64,000 bases of DNA from Jeotgalicoccus sp. (GCA_003513765.1 DONT01000010.1:62001-126000); one strand, 5' to 3'. Shown: positions 1 to 8,496, counted from the first letter of the stretch. The notes: generated by a model from the sequence alone, not told the origin. A program made the numbers and translations.

Positions 1-1
1 G

Positions 2-343
2 CTTTACGTTGCAGAAATGGACGGTGAAATTGTCGGTTTTGCAATCGGCGGTGAAAACAGGGATAAGGATACTTATCCCGAATTCGACGGAGAACTGTAT
101 GCAATATATTCCTATCAGTGTGTGCACGGCCGCGGGATAGGACGTGCGCTGTTTGAAAGTACAGCACGGAATCTTGCAGAACGCGGCTATAAGAAGATGG
201 TGGTTTCTGTTCTGGCGGAAAACCCTGCTGTGAACTTTTATAAGCATATGGGCGGCTATTATCTCGGCGAAGAAACAATTACAATTGACGGCGTATCAAT
301 TCAGGAATCATTTTACGGTTATGATGATATTAATAATATTTAA
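2..343 (+). CDS. GNAT-family N-acetyltransferase, 5' truncated
   Basis: The frame is open from the first bases of the window, so the N-terminus is missing. The visible 114 residues carry the acetyl-CoA-binding signature of GNAT enzymes (GRGIGRALFE, about residues 40-49 of the visible part), followed by the typical ENPAVNFYKHMGG segment in which the Asn and Tyr contact the cofactor. It probably transfers an acetyl group to a small molecule or protein amine, but the acceptor cannot be told. It ends 18 bases before pepT and may be cotranscribed with it. Confidence 0.8.
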   Translation, partial: LYVAEMDGEIVGFAIGGENRDKDTYPEFDGELYAIYSYQCVHGRGIGRALFESTARNLAERGYKKMVVSVLAENPAVNFYKHMGGYYLGEETITIDGVSIQESFYGYDDINNI

Positions 344-361
344 CAACAGGGGATGAATCGA

Positions 362-1582
362 ATGAAGGAAGAATTAATCGAACGTTTATCAAGATATGCA
401 AAAATTGACACACAGTCCGACGCATCAAGTGAAACAGTGCCGTCGACTGACAAACAGTGGAATCTGTTAAAAGAACTTGAAACAGAACTGAATGCGATCG
501 GTTTAAGCGATGTTAATCTCGATAACAAAGGCTATCTGTTTGCGACACTTCCAGCAAACACGGAAGGCAAAAAGACAATCGGCTTTTTGGCACACGTCGA
601 TACTGCAACTGACTTTACAGGAACTAATGTTAAACCGCAGCTCGTAAAATATGAAGGCGGCAGCATTGTACTAAATGAAGCATTAAATATTGTGCTGACA
701 CCGGAACAGTTCCCGAATTTAAATAATTACAAAGGCCATACGCTGATGACGACCGATGGGACAACACTGCTTGGAGCAGACAACAAAGCAGGTGTCGCAG
801 AAATTATAACAGCTGTGGAATACTTAATTAAAAATCCGCACATTAAACACGGAGCGGTTAAGGTCGGATTTACACCCGATGAGGAAATCGGCCGCGGACC
901 TCATGACTTCGACGTTGAAAAATTTGATGCGGACTTTGCATATACAGTCGACGGCGGTCCGCTTGGCGAACTTCAGTACGAAAGTTTTAACGCTGCAGGT
1001 GCTGTAGTTAAAGTAACAGGAAACAGCGTGCACCCGGGAACAGCGAAAAACAAAATGGTAAATGCAGTACGTATTACAGCAGATATTATTACCGGCTTTG
1101 ATGCAGAAGATACACCTGAAAAGACAGAAGGTTACGAAGGATTCAATCATGTTTTAAACTTCAACGGTGACGTTGAAACAGCAGAATTCAATATGATTAT
1201 ACGCGACTTTGATAAAGCATCGTTTAAAGAACGTAAAGAAGCAGTAGAACAGAAAATTGCTGACTTCCGGGAAAAATATCCGGAAGCAGTAATAGAACTG
1301 GATATGGCTGATCAGTATTACAATATGAAAGAAATCATAGAAAAAGATATGACGATTGTAAAGCTTGCTGAAGAAGCCATGAAATCATTAGATATTGAAC
1401 CGGTGATTGAGCCGGTTCGCGGAGGAACAGACGGCTCGCAGCTGTCTTATAAAGGATTGCCGGCACCGAATATCTTTACAGGCGGAGAAAACTTCCATGG
1501 GAAATTTGAATTTGCTTCGATAGAAGATATGGAAAAATCAGCGCAGACGATCCTGAAAATTATAGAATTAAATGCAAAATAA
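362..1582 (+). CDS. pepT: Peptidase T (tripeptide aminopeptidase)
   Basis: A cytoplasmic di-zinc M20 metallopeptidase that removes the N-terminal residue of tripeptides. About 406 residues, the usual PepT length. The metal-binding motifs are in order: AHVDTATDFTG near residue 77, GADNKAGVAEI near 139 and TPDEEIGRGPHDF near 173. An earlier ATG at 353 directly abuts the AGGGG at 348-352, too close for initiation; the ATG at 362 has a 9-base spacing and is preferred. A bidirectional terminator follows immediately. Confidence 0.95.
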   Translation: MKEELIERLSRYAKIDTQSDASSETVPSTDKQWNLLKELETELNAIGLSDVNLDNKGYLFATLPANTEGKKTIGFLAHVDTATDFTGTNVKPQLVKYEGGSIVLNEALNIVLTPEQFPNLNNYKGHTLMTTDGTTLLGADNKAGVAEIITAVEYLIKNPHIKHGAVKVGFTPDEEIGRGPHDFDVEKFDADFAYTVDGGPLGELQYESFNAAGAVVKVTGNSVHPGTAKNKMVNAVRITADIITGFDAEDTPEKTEGYEGFNHVLNFNGDVETAEFNMIIRDFDKASFKERKEAVEQKIADFREKYPEAVIELDMADQYYNMKEIIEKDMTIVKLAEEAMKSLDIEPVIEPVRGGTDGSQLSYKGLPAPNIFTGGENFHGKFEFASIEDMEKSAQTILKIIELNAK

Positions 1583-1618
1583 AAAAATCAGCAGAGACTA
1601 GTCTCTGCTGATTTTTTT
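1583..1618. terminator. Bidirectional terminator between pepT and the exporter
   Basis: A near-perfect inverted repeat (AATCAGCAGAGAC with its complement around CTAG) is flanked by A and T runs on both sides, so it can end transcription in both directions. The stem overlaps the last codons and the stop of the minus-strand exporter gene, which ends at 1598. Confidence 0.9.
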
Positions 1619-3079
1619 TCTGTCTTCATTTATCGGACGTGCTTTAGCAATCGATTTACCAATTGTATCTGTGGCACTCGACTGTTTCAAAAAGAACGAA
1701 GCGATAAGTGCCAAGAATAAGAAGCCTGTACCAACTAGGAATGATAAGTTAATACCTTCCAGTGTTGCCTGGTTAATCATTGCTTCTGTAGGGTTATCCA
1801 TGTTGTTTACAGTAATGTTTGTGTATGTCTGCATTACTGTAATTAAGAGCGCAATACCGATTGATCCGCTGACCTGATTCAGCATACTGTTCAGCGATGA
1901 ACCATGCGGTGTCAAATGCGCCGGCAGCGAGTTCATACCGTTGGTCATTACAGGTGTATTAACCATCGTCATACCAAGTGCGCGAATCATATAAATTGTT
2001 AACAGATACGTAAATGATGTATCTATTTCGAGACGGCTTAGGAAGAAGGTTGTGACAACAGCCAGAGTCAGTCCGGTAATTGCCATTACTTTCGGTCCGT
2101 ACATATCAAACAGTTTGCCTGATACTGGACTCATAAGACCCATAATCAATGCTCCGGGAAGCATTAAAAGACCTGTATCCAGCGGACTCAGTCCTTGAAT
2201 ATCCTGCATGAAAATCGGAATTAAAATCATCCCTGCGAATAATGCCATATTTGCAGCACCGATAATCAGTGAAGCAATTGTGTACATCCGATATTTATAT
2301 ACTCTGAAGTCGAGCATTGGATGTTCCAGTTTGAACTGTCTCATAACGTAAAGTGTAACAGCTGCAATACCTAAGAGCAGCGGTATTAACACGCTTGAAC
2401 TTGCCAGCCCGTTTTCTCCTGCAGAGCTTAAACCGTAAAGCACTCCTCCGAATCCGATAGTGGACAGGATAATAGAAGTGATATCAATATGTGCTTCACG
2501 GTGCTGTTGAACTTCCGGAAGTTTCCAGAAACCGACAGCGAGAACAACAATGAGAATTGGAATCATCATATAGAAAAGCATATGCCATGAATAGCTTTCA
2601 ACCACAATACCGGATACCGTCGGCCCGATGGCAGGTGCGAAGAACATCACTAAACTGAAAAGTCCCATTGCAGTACCGCGTTTGTCAGGCGGGAAACTGC
2701 TGATCATAATATTCATTAAGAGCGGCATCAGCATCGCAGAACCCGATGCCTGAATCATACGGCCTAAAATCAGAATGATAAAGGTCGGTGAGAATCCGGC
2801 AACAACAGTACCGAGAAGAAACAGCGACATGGCTGTTAAGAATAAAGTTCTGGCACTGAACTTCTGCATCAGATACGCTGTCGTTGGTATAATAATACCG
2901 GAAACAAGCATATAGGATGTAGAAACCCATTGAACGGCTGAAGTGGAAATCCCGAAATCATCTTTGATTGCGGGAAGAGCGACGTTTAAAAAAGTGTTCG
3001 ATAAGAACGAAATGAAAGCGCCGGATAATAAAATGATTATTAATTTGTAATCCGGTTTTTTCTGAGATATTTCAGACAT
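1598..3079 (-). CDS. MFS drug exporter, DHA2 (EmrB/QacA) family
   Basis: A 493-residue, very hydrophobic protein with about 14 predicted membrane segments, which fits the 14-spanner DHA2 proton/drug antiporters. It starts with a short charged N-terminus, then a helix ending in LPAIKDDFG, and carries the family-typical ILGRMIQASGSAMLMPL segment (around residues 105-121) and a GLFSLVMFFAPAIGPTVSG motif-C-like stretch (around 140-158). Likely exports lipophilic cations or drugs; the substrate cannot be inferred. A good AAAAGGGG site lies 8 bases before the ATG. No regulator gene is adjacent. Confidence 0.9.
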   Translation of the reverse strand: MSEISQKKPDYKLIIILLSGAFISFLSNTFLNVALPAIKDDFGISTSAVQWVSTSYMLVSGIIIPTTAYLMQKFSARTLFLTAMSLFLLGTVVAGFSPTFIILILGRMIQASGSAMLMPLLMNIMISSFPPDKRGTAMGLFSLVMFFAPAIGPTVSGIVVESYSWHMLFYMMIPILIVVLAVGFWKLPEVQQHREAHIDITSIILSTIGFGGVLYGLSSAGENGLASSSVLIPLLLGIAAVTLYVMRQFKLEHPMLDFRVYKYRMYTIASLIIGAANMALFAGMILIPIFMQDIQGLSPLDTGLLMLPGALIMGLMSPVSGKLFDMYGPKVMAITGLTLAVVTTFFLSRLEIDTSFTYLLTIYMIRALGMTMVNTPVMTNGMNSLPAHLTPHGSSLNSMLNQVSGSIGIALLITVMQTYTNITVNNMDNPTEAMINQATLEGINLSFLVGTGFLFLALIASFFLKQSSATDTIGKSIAKARPINEDRKKISRD

Positions 3080-3152
3080 TTATTTTCCCCTTTTATCATA
3101 AAATCAATTTAACTATTATACCTTATATTAAATAAAATTTCATTAAAAAGAT

Positions 3153-3329
3153 TTAACTTATACGGTTATCAATCTGAATATAAATAAAGAATCCAACTGT
3201 AACTCCTAGTAATACTGAAATTGGCAGGGCATATGTGTCCGGGATTGATGGTAAGAAAGTTTCAATAATCCAATGAATCCCGACAAAGCAAAGTGCCATA
3301 ATAACGATAGAGCCTAAAACTCTGGTCAT
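3153..3329 (-). CDS. Small membrane protein, 58 aa
   Basis: A short frame on the minus strand starting at 3329 behind a strong AAAAGGAGGAG site. The product begins MTRVLGSIVIMALCFVGIHW and has two hydrophobic segments (about residues 3-25 and 33-52) joined by a Pro-containing loop, ending IQIDNRIS. It lies between the exporter and the methyltransferase, on the exporter's strand. No family is recognised; the strong ribosome binding site and clean two-helix pattern support it as a real gene. Confidence 0.7.
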   Translation of the reverse strand: MTRVLGSIVIMALCFVGIHWIIETFLPSIPDTYALPISVLLGVTVGFFIYIQIDNRIS

Positions 3330-3448
3330 AATTCTCCTCCTTTTCGAAAATAACTGTATCTTTAAATCTTATCAAACCTTACGGTGGACATGTGAGTAAA
3401 ATACCTTGATAATATAAGGTAATCAGTATTAGTGGAGGGAAACTTATT

Positions 3449-4240
3449 ATGAAGACAAATTTTCATAATTATGCCGAGGAGTATTTTAAACACAGAAATG
3501 ATATTCCAAGTGTATTTTTTGAAGAACTGGCTAAAAGAAACATCGACGTATCAGGAAGTAAAGTTGCAGATATCGGAGCCGGTCCGGGGTTCCTCAGTAA
3601 AGCACTGAGCGGCCATGGTGCAATTGTCGATGCAGTTGAACCATCAGAAGAGTTTATTGAAATTGGAAAGAAATATGTCGGCAATGATGACAGAATCAGT
3701 TTCACTAAAGGCACTGCAGAAAAAACAGGACTTGCAGATGATACGTATGATGTTGTTATCGTAATGAGAGCATGGCATTGGTTTGACAGCGAGAAAGCAG
3801 CTAAGGAAGCGAGACGCATTCTTAAGCCGGACGGCATTTTAATCGTCGCTGATATCGGCTTTAAAGTATCCAGCAAGATGATGAAAGACTCGATGAAGAT
3901 TGTTAAGAAAAATTCTAAACATGAAGAATTAAAACCGGCTGGATCTAAAGATGATTCAATTCAAAAGATTAACGGTTTCCCTGTTGAATGGTTCAGCGAC
4001 TGGCGTCATGAAAAATTGGATCTTGAAGAATTCTTCAAGCACGAATACAAAGTTAAGTTTACAGATCAGGAATGGCTCGGAAGATTGGGTACTTCATCAT
4101 GGCTTGTCAGCTTTAAAAAGAAACAGATGGACAAGACGATGGAAAAAATTGCAGCACTGCTGAATTCCATGGACGATGAGAAGAAACATAAAGTACCTCA
4201 CGTCTTGAATGTAGCAATATTGAGAAATAAACATAAGTAA
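3449..4240 (+). CDS. Class I SAM-dependent methyltransferase
   Basis: A 263-residue cytoplasmic protein with a Rossmann-type methyltransferase fold. Motif I, VADIGAGPGFLS, lies at about residues 39-50, the acidic end of strand beta-2 (AVEPSEEF) near 62-69 and the post-motif DVVIVMRAWHWFD near 105-117, as in small-molecule methyltransferases of the UbiE/YcgJ type. The substrate is unknown. A GGAGGG site precedes the ATG. It is monocistronic, with its own terminator. Confidence 0.85.
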   Translation: MKTNFHNYAEEYFKHRNDIPSVFFEELAKRNIDVSGSKVADIGAGPGFLSKALSGHGAIVDAVEPSEEFIEIGKKYVGNDDRISFTKGTAEKTGLADDTYDVVIVMRAWHWFDSEKAAKEARRILKPDGILIVADIGFKVSSKMMKDSMKIVKKNSKHEELKPAGSKDDSIQKINGFPVEWFSDWRHEKLDLEEFFKHEYKVKFTDQEWLGRLGTSSWLVSFKKKQMDKTMEKIAALLNSMDDEKKHKVPHVLNVAILRNKHK

Positions 4241-4250
4241 TATTTAGTAT

Positions 4251-4288
4251 AAAAAAGAGCGATTATTTCGCTCTTTTTTATTTTTTTT
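4251..4288 (+). terminator. Terminator after the methyltransferase
   Basis: AAAAAAGAGCGA and its complement around a short loop, followed by a T-rich tract. Confidence 0.9.
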
Positions 4289-4481
4289 GAAAAAATGTGA
4301 AAACGTTTCAATACATAATTAATTAATGAAAACGATAACAACACGTGTTATTATGCATGAGAATGAATAATGTATATTAGGTGTAACATTACATAAAATT
4401 TTACTGCATGACTTTTTGACCTTAAGTGAATTAACTAAAAATTGGTAATAGATTTACTTTGATAAAATCATCACATAATCT

Positions 4482-4510
4482 TTGAAATCCCTTGGTGCAT
4501 ATAGTATTAT
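4482..4510 (+). promoter_or_regulatory. Predicted sigma-A promoter of the 49-aa gene
   Basis: TTGAAA at 4482-4487 and TATTAT at 4505-4510 with exactly 17 bases between. The predicted start near 4517 gives a leader of about 58 bases before the ATG at 4575. The stretch from 4289 to 4481 is AT-rich and holds no gene that I can support. Confidence 0.55.
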
Positions 4511-4574
4511 TAAGATGCATAAAAGAGGTACAGAGAAATACTCTAATATAAAATTTCAAAAAGGGGGACCAAAA

Positions 4575-4724
4575 ATGATTATATCTGATAAACTTACAGC
4601 AGAAGTTCGTATGCAGGAATATAAAGAAGTTGCGTATAATAATTCAATTTTAACAGAAAAGAAAATTAACAAAAAAGCTAAGCGTCCATTTTTAAATAAA
4701 TTAATCAGCGCTTTATCTCTGTAG
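4575..4724 (+). CDS. Hypothetical small protein, 49 aa
   Basis: A short frame behind AAAAAGGGGG with an 8-base spacing; a longer in-frame start at 4482 lies inside the predicted promoter and is rejected. The product is charged in its first two thirds, with a Lys-rich patch (KKINKKAKR, about residues 29-37) and then a hydrophobic tail PFLNKLISALSL. It has its own promoter and terminator, so it is expressed as a single small gene. No family is recognised. It could be a small regulatory or membrane-associated peptide. Confidence 0.6.
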   Translation: MIISDKLTAEVRMQEYKEVAYNNSILTEKKINKKAKRPFLNKLISALSL

Positions 4725-4746
4725 TAAACAGTTAAATATAAATGAT

Positions 4747-4780
4747 GCCATTCCTGAAGAGAGAGGAATGGCTTTTTTTT
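4747..4780 (+). terminator. Terminator after the 49-aa gene
   Basis: GCCATTCCT and its complement AGGAATGGC around an 8-base loop, followed by eight T. Confidence 0.9.
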
Positions 4781-4782
4781 GC

Positions 4783-5160
4783 TTAAATTAAATTTAATTG
4801 CCACGATACACCGAACTGATCCTGAATCCACGCATAGCGTTTACTCACATTATAGTCATCCAGCGGAATATGAATGGCTCCTTTTTTCTTAAGCTTTCTG
4901 TACAGCAGCTCAATTTCATTTAAATCTTCACATTCAATATAGACAGACATACTTGGTGTAAAAGTGAATTCAGAAGGTACTTCTGAATCGCGAATCATCA
5001 GATGCATTTCACCGATGCGGATGATTGCCTGCTGTATTTTATTTGAATCTGTATAGTTCACGAGCTGAATAATATCGAAATTTTGGAATACCTCTTTATA
5101 GTATTCAAGTGCTTCAAAGGCACGTCCCTCAAACGTTAGGAAGGGCATTGCTGCTCTCAT
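4783..5160 (-). CDS. VOC/PhnB-like glyoxalase-fold protein
   Basis: A 125-residue protein of the vicinal-oxygen-chelate superfamily, PhnB/3-demethylubiquinone methyltransferase-like branch. It has the opening MPFLTFEGRAFEALEYYKEVF, a central IGEMHLMIRDS strand and the closing YAWIQDQFGVSWQLN, the pattern of PhnB-like proteins. Members bind small ligands or metals, and their roles are mostly unknown. AAAGGGGG lies before the ATG at 5160. It is divergent from the methionine transport operon. Confidence 0.85.
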   Translation of the reverse strand: MRAAMPFLTFEGRAFEALEYYKEVFQNFDIIQLVNYTDSNKIQQAIIRIGEMHLMIRDSEVPSEFTFTPSMSVYIECEDLNEIELLYRKLKKKGAIHIPLDDYNVSKRYAWIQDQFGVSWQLNLI

Positions 5161-5221
5161 TTTATTTTCCCCCTTTACAACTGATATAGTATTGTTTACA
5201 ATTTTATGAGAACAGACTGAT

Positions 5222-5265
5222 ACAGTTTGGGAACTGTTACATATCTAGATTTATTATAACAGTTT
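5222..5265. promoter_or_regulatory. Candidate operator upstream of metN
   Basis: ACAGTT (5222-5227) and AACTGT (5232-5237) form an inverted repeat around TGGG, and a third copy of ACAGTT lies at 5260-5265. The elements sit between the divergent VOC gene and metN. No SAM riboswitch or T-box of normal size fits in this 137-base gap, so a protein repressor is the likelier control. The binding protein is unknown. Confidence 0.35.
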
Positions 5266-5297
5266 ACTGCAGATAAAATTTGTAAAGGAGGCATTGA

Positions 5298-6035
5298 ATG
5301 ATTGCGATAAATGGTGTTGTTAAACAGTACCAGGGGCAGAATGGACTATTCAGTGCTTTGGATAATATATCTGTTCACATAAAAGAAAGTGAAAAATTCG
5401 GCATTATCGGTGAGAGCGGATCCGGCAAGTCGACGCTACTCCGCATGATTAATGCTTTAGAAACACCGAACGATGGAACAGTAATTGTAGACGGGGAAAA
5501 TGTCAGCAGCTTGTCAGCGAAACAGTTGAGAAAATACCGCAAGAAAATAGGCATGGTTTTTCAGCAGTTCAATTTACTGAACAACAAGACAGTGGTGGAA
5601 AATATTATGCTTCCGTTAAAACTGCATAATTTTGAATCCGCTTTAAATATCGATGAAGTCTTGGCATTCGTCGGTTTGAGCGATAAGAAAGATAACTATC
5701 CGGGACAGCTGTCAGGCGGTCAGAAGCAGCGTGTCGGCATTGCCCGCGCTTTAATAACGAATCCGAAAATCCTGCTGTGCGATGAGCCGACCAGTGCGCT
5801 GGATGAAAAAACGACCGACGAAATTGTCAGCGTGCTGAAACGTGCACATGAAGTTTACGGTATGACCATCGTTGTGGTTACGCATGAATTAAATGTTATT
5901 AAACAACTTTGCGACCGGACGCTGGTATTGGAAGAGGGCAGGGTCATCGATACAATCGATATAAAACCGTCAGCTCATGTACTGTCTGATGCCTCGTACT
6001 ATGACCGTATAGTAGAGGTGCTGAAAAATGACTGA
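5298..6035 (+). CDS. metN: Methionine ABC transporter ATPase, short form
   Basis: Energises uptake of methionine through MetI. It has Walker A GESGSGKST (38-46), Q-loop FQQFNLL, signature LSGGQ (138-142), Walker B ILLCDE (158-163) and H-loop His196. At 245 residues it stops right after the nucleotide-binding domain; usual MetN proteins are about 340 residues and end in an NIL/ACT-like domain that senses methionine and inhibits transport. That domain is absent, with no frameshift remnant before metI, which overlaps by 8 bases. AAAGGAGG precedes the ATG. Assignment to methionine rests on the neighbouring MetI and MetQ. Confidence 0.88.
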   Translation: MIAINGVVKQYQGQNGLFSALDNISVHIKESEKFGIIGESGSGKSTLLRMINALETPNDGTVIVDGENVSSLSAKQLRKYRKKIGMVFQQFNLLNNKTVVENIMLPLKLHNFESALNIDEVLAFVGLSDKKDNYPGQLSGGQKQRVGIARALITNPKILLCDEPTSALDEKTTDEIVSVLKRAHEVYGMTIVVVTHELNVIKQLCDRTLVLEEGRVIDTIDIKPSAHVLSDASYYDRIVEVLKND

Positions 6036-6714
6036 GATGATATCAATTTATTTTGAGCGTGTTGCAGAATACTGGCCGAACTTATTAACCAGTTTAAACG
6101 AAACAGGAATTATGATGGGTTTCGCAATGGTTGCAGCAATAGTGCTTGGACTGCCGCTCGGCACACTGCTTTACTTAACAGATAAAGATAAACCGTTACA
6201 TAACAAATTTATTTACCATACGGCAAACGTTTTCGTAAATATCGTGCGGTCATTTCCGTTTCTGCTGCTCGTTATTACGATGCAGCCGCTGATACGTGAA
6301 GTATACGGCAGGGCCACCGGAGATCCCGTTGCTGCATCATTTCCTTTGATGGTCATCGCGATTGCACTGTATGCAAGATTTGTACAGCAGTCTCTCCTCG
6401 ATGTGCCAAAAGGTGTTGTTGAAACAGCCCAGGCGCTCGGAGCATCAATACCGCAGCTGGTTTACCGATTTTTATTTGTAGAGGCGAGAAGTTCTTTAAT
6501 TATCGGCTTTTCCACTGCGTTTGTAAGTTTTATTTCCTACTCAACAATAATGGGTGTTGTCGGGGGCGGAGGTATTGGTGACTTTGCAATCCGTTACGGA
6601 TACCAGCGCTATGAAACGGACATTATGTACACTGCGATTGTTATTATTATTATCTTTGTACAAATTGCGCAGTGGTTCGGTTTATGGCTGGCGAGAAAAA
6701 TTGATAAAAGATAA
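6028..6714 (+). CDS. metI: Methionine ABC transporter permease
   Basis: A 228-residue membrane protein with about five to six membrane segments. It carries the MetI hallmark around residues 107-175: ALYARFVQQSLLDVPKGVVE, then AQALGASIPQLVYRF and GVVGGGGIGDFAIRYGYQRY. It overlaps metN by 8 bases, so translation is coupled. It forms the channel of the MetNIQ importer. Confidence 0.93.
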   Translation: MTEMISIYFERVAEYWPNLLTSLNETGIMMGFAMVAAIVLGLPLGTLLYLTDKDKPLHNKFIYHTANVFVNIVRSFPFLLLVITMQPLIREVYGRATGDPVAASFPLMVIAIALYARFVQQSLLDVPKGVVETAQALGASIPQLVYRFLFVEARSSLIIGFSTAFVSFISYSTIMGVVGGGGIGDFAIRYGYQRYETDIMYTAIVIIIIFVQIAQWFGLWLARKIDKR

Positions 6715-6729
6715 AAGGGGATTAGTATT

Positions 6730-7557
6730 ATGAAGAGAAAGTATTGGTTAGTGAGTATTTTAAGTGCCTTTGTTTTAATGCTGGCAGCATGCGGCAATGA
6801 TGAAGAAACTGCACAAGAAGATAATGAGATTACAGTTGTCGCACAGACAACGCCAATGACGGATGTTGTTGAAATTGTTGCGGAAAATATCGAAGAGGCC
6901 TACACGGTTAAGTTAGTTGAAGTCGCAGACAACATTCAGTACAACGAAGCGGTATTTAACGATGAAGCTGATGCGAGTTTCGCACAGCATGAACCGTTTA
7001 TGGAACAATTTAATGAAGAAAGCGATGCAGATTTAGTTGCAATGGAAGAAATTTATAATGCAATTGTCGGTTTCTATTCACCGGTATACGATTCAATCGA
7101 TGAGCTGGAAGACGGTGCGGAAGTTGCAATTCCGAGCGATCCAACAAACGAAGCACGTGCATTGATGATACTCGATGAAGCAGGAATTATTACATTAGCT
7201 GACGACGTTACTTTCGAAGCTTCTGTCGATGATATTGAAGAAAATCCTAAAGACCTTAAATTTACACATGTTGATCTGCTTAACTTAAGCGCATCTTATG
7301 AAGACGGCATTCCGTTAGTCTTTAACTATCCGACTTACATTGAGCCTATCGGCTTAACTCCTGAAGATGCAGTGCTGCTTGAAGACGATGATGAAAATAC
7401 ATTCGCACTACGCGTTGTTGCACGAGAAGGCAATGCAGATTCAGATAAAATCAAAGCGTTAAACAAAGCATTCACATCACAGGAAGTTTACGATTTCCTT
7501 GATGAACTTGCAGGAAAAGCACATCTTGAGCCTGCATTTGAACCAGGTGAGGAATAA
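6730..7557 (+). CDS. metQ: Methionine-binding lipoprotein, copy 1
   Basis: Extracytoplasmic binding lipoprotein of the NlpA/MetQ family, 275 residues. A signal peptide ends in the lipobox LAAC with Cys21. Family landmarks follow: DNIQYNEAVFNDEADASFAQHEPFM written here in parts (DNIQYNEAVFND, then ASFAQHEPFM), AIPSDPTNEARAL and NPKDLKF. The mature part is strongly acidic, as in halotolerant species. The next gene is a diverged tandem copy beginning directly after the stop codon. Confidence 0.92.
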   Translation: MKRKYWLVSILSAFVLMLAACGNDEETAQEDNEITVVAQTTPMTDVVEIVAENIEEAYTVKLVEVADNIQYNEAVFNDEADASFAQHEPFMEQFNEESDADLVAMEEIYNAIVGFYSPVYDSIDELEDGAEVAIPSDPTNEARALMILDEAGIITLADDVTFEASVDDIEENPKDLKFTHVDLLNLSASYEDGIPLVFNYPTYIEPIGLTPEDAVLLEDDDENTFALRVVAREGNADSDKIKALNKAFTSQEVYDFLDELAGKAHLEPAFEPGEE

Positions 7558-8388
7558 ATGAAGAAACTATTTCCATTATTCCTTATACTGACACTCTTCC
7601 TTGCAGCGTGCGGAAATGATGAAGAAAGTGCATCATCAGAAGAAGATACACATATCGTTATCGCTTCTCAATCTGAACCGCTGACATCTATGGTTGAAGT
7701 AGCGGCTGAAGTAATTGAAGAACCGTATACGATGGAGCTGCTGCCGGTAAACGACAATATTCAATATAATGAAGCAACATTTAATGATGAAGTCGACGGC
7801 AGTCTGGCCCAGCATGAACTGTATATGGAAGGTTTTAACGAAGAAGCCGGTGCTGATCTGGTTGCAATTCAACCGGCTTACATTTCCAATGTAGGTTTTT
7901 ACTCACCTGTTTACGATTCGATTGATGAGATTGAAACTGGTGCAGAAGTTGCGATTCCGAGTGACCCGCCGAACGAAGCTCGTGCACTGCTGATTTTAGA
8001 CAGTGCAGGAATCATTACTCTGGCTGAGGATACAGGGATCGATGCAGCAGTATCGGATATTGTTGAAAATCCTAAAGATCTTCAATTTACACCAGTCGAC
8101 CTGTTTAACTTAACAGCAGCATACGAAGATGGTGTAGAACTGGTATTTGAACACCCCAACTTAATTGCGAATATCGGACTTTATCCGAAAGATGCAATTC
8201 TACTTGAGGATGAAGACGAAAAAAGATTTGCCTTCCAGCTGGTAACGCGTGAAGGCAAAGCAGATAGTAAAAAAATGCAGGCGGCAAAACGTGCGCTGGC
8301 ATCTCAAGAAGTTTACGACCTCTTAATGGAGGAATCTGAACACGAGATGTTTACACCGGCGTTTGAACCTGGTCAGCCTGCAGAATAA
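7558..8388 (+). CDS. metQ: Methionine-binding lipoprotein, copy 2
   Basis: A second MetQ/NlpA lipoprotein, 276 residues, with signal peptide and lipobox LAAC (Cys18). It aligns with copy 1 along its whole length (DNIQYNEATFND, AIPSDPPNEARAL, NPKDLQF), so it arose by tandem duplication, but many residues differ, including the substitution of HEPFM by HELYM near the ligand site. The ATG follows the stop of copy 1 with no spacer; its AGGTGAGG site lies inside that gene's end. The second copy may bind a different ligand such as D-methionine, a sulfoxide or a peptide; this is inference. Confidence 0.92.
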   Translation: MKKLFPLFLILTLFLAACGNDEESASSEEDTHIVIASQSEPLTSMVEVAAEVIEEPYTMELLPVNDNIQYNEATFNDEVDGSLAQHELYMEGFNEEAGADLVAIQPAYISNVGFYSPVYDSIDEIETGAEVAIPSDPPNEARALLILDSAGIITLAEDTGIDAAVSDIVENPKDLQFTPVDLFNLTAAYEDGVELVFEHPNLIANIGLYPKDAILLEDEDEKRFAFQLVTREGKADSKKMQAAKRALASQEVYDLLMEESEHEMFTPAFEPGQPAE

Positions 8389-8400
8389 ATTTTTAATGAA

Positions 8401-8438
8401 AGCACCGAGTTTGACCTCCCTTACTCGGTGCTTTTTTA
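8401..8438 (+). terminator. Terminator of the met operon
   Basis: AGCACCGAGT and its complement ACTCGGTGCT around a 12-base loop, followed by a T-run. Confidence 0.92.
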
Positions 8439-8496
8439 TTTTGTTCAAATATTGTTATAATTAAGAAAACGCATACATTTCAAGGGGGATTCTTGC

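Noticed and set aside
824..1150. Long reverse-strand frame inside pepT
   Set aside because: Shadow of a well-supported gene; no ribosome binding site and no recognisable protein.
4298..4310. TGAAAACGTTTCA as a CcpA cre site
   Set aside because: It is one base short of the 14-base cre consensus and lies far from the next promoter.
4340..4349. Palindrome AACACGTGTT as an operator
   Set aside because: Short, single, about 140 bases before the nearest promoter and with no known matching regulator.
8441..8496. TATAAT before the MoxR gene as a promoter
   Set aside because: The -10 is good but no acceptable -35 lies at 16-18 bases; kept out of the feature list.
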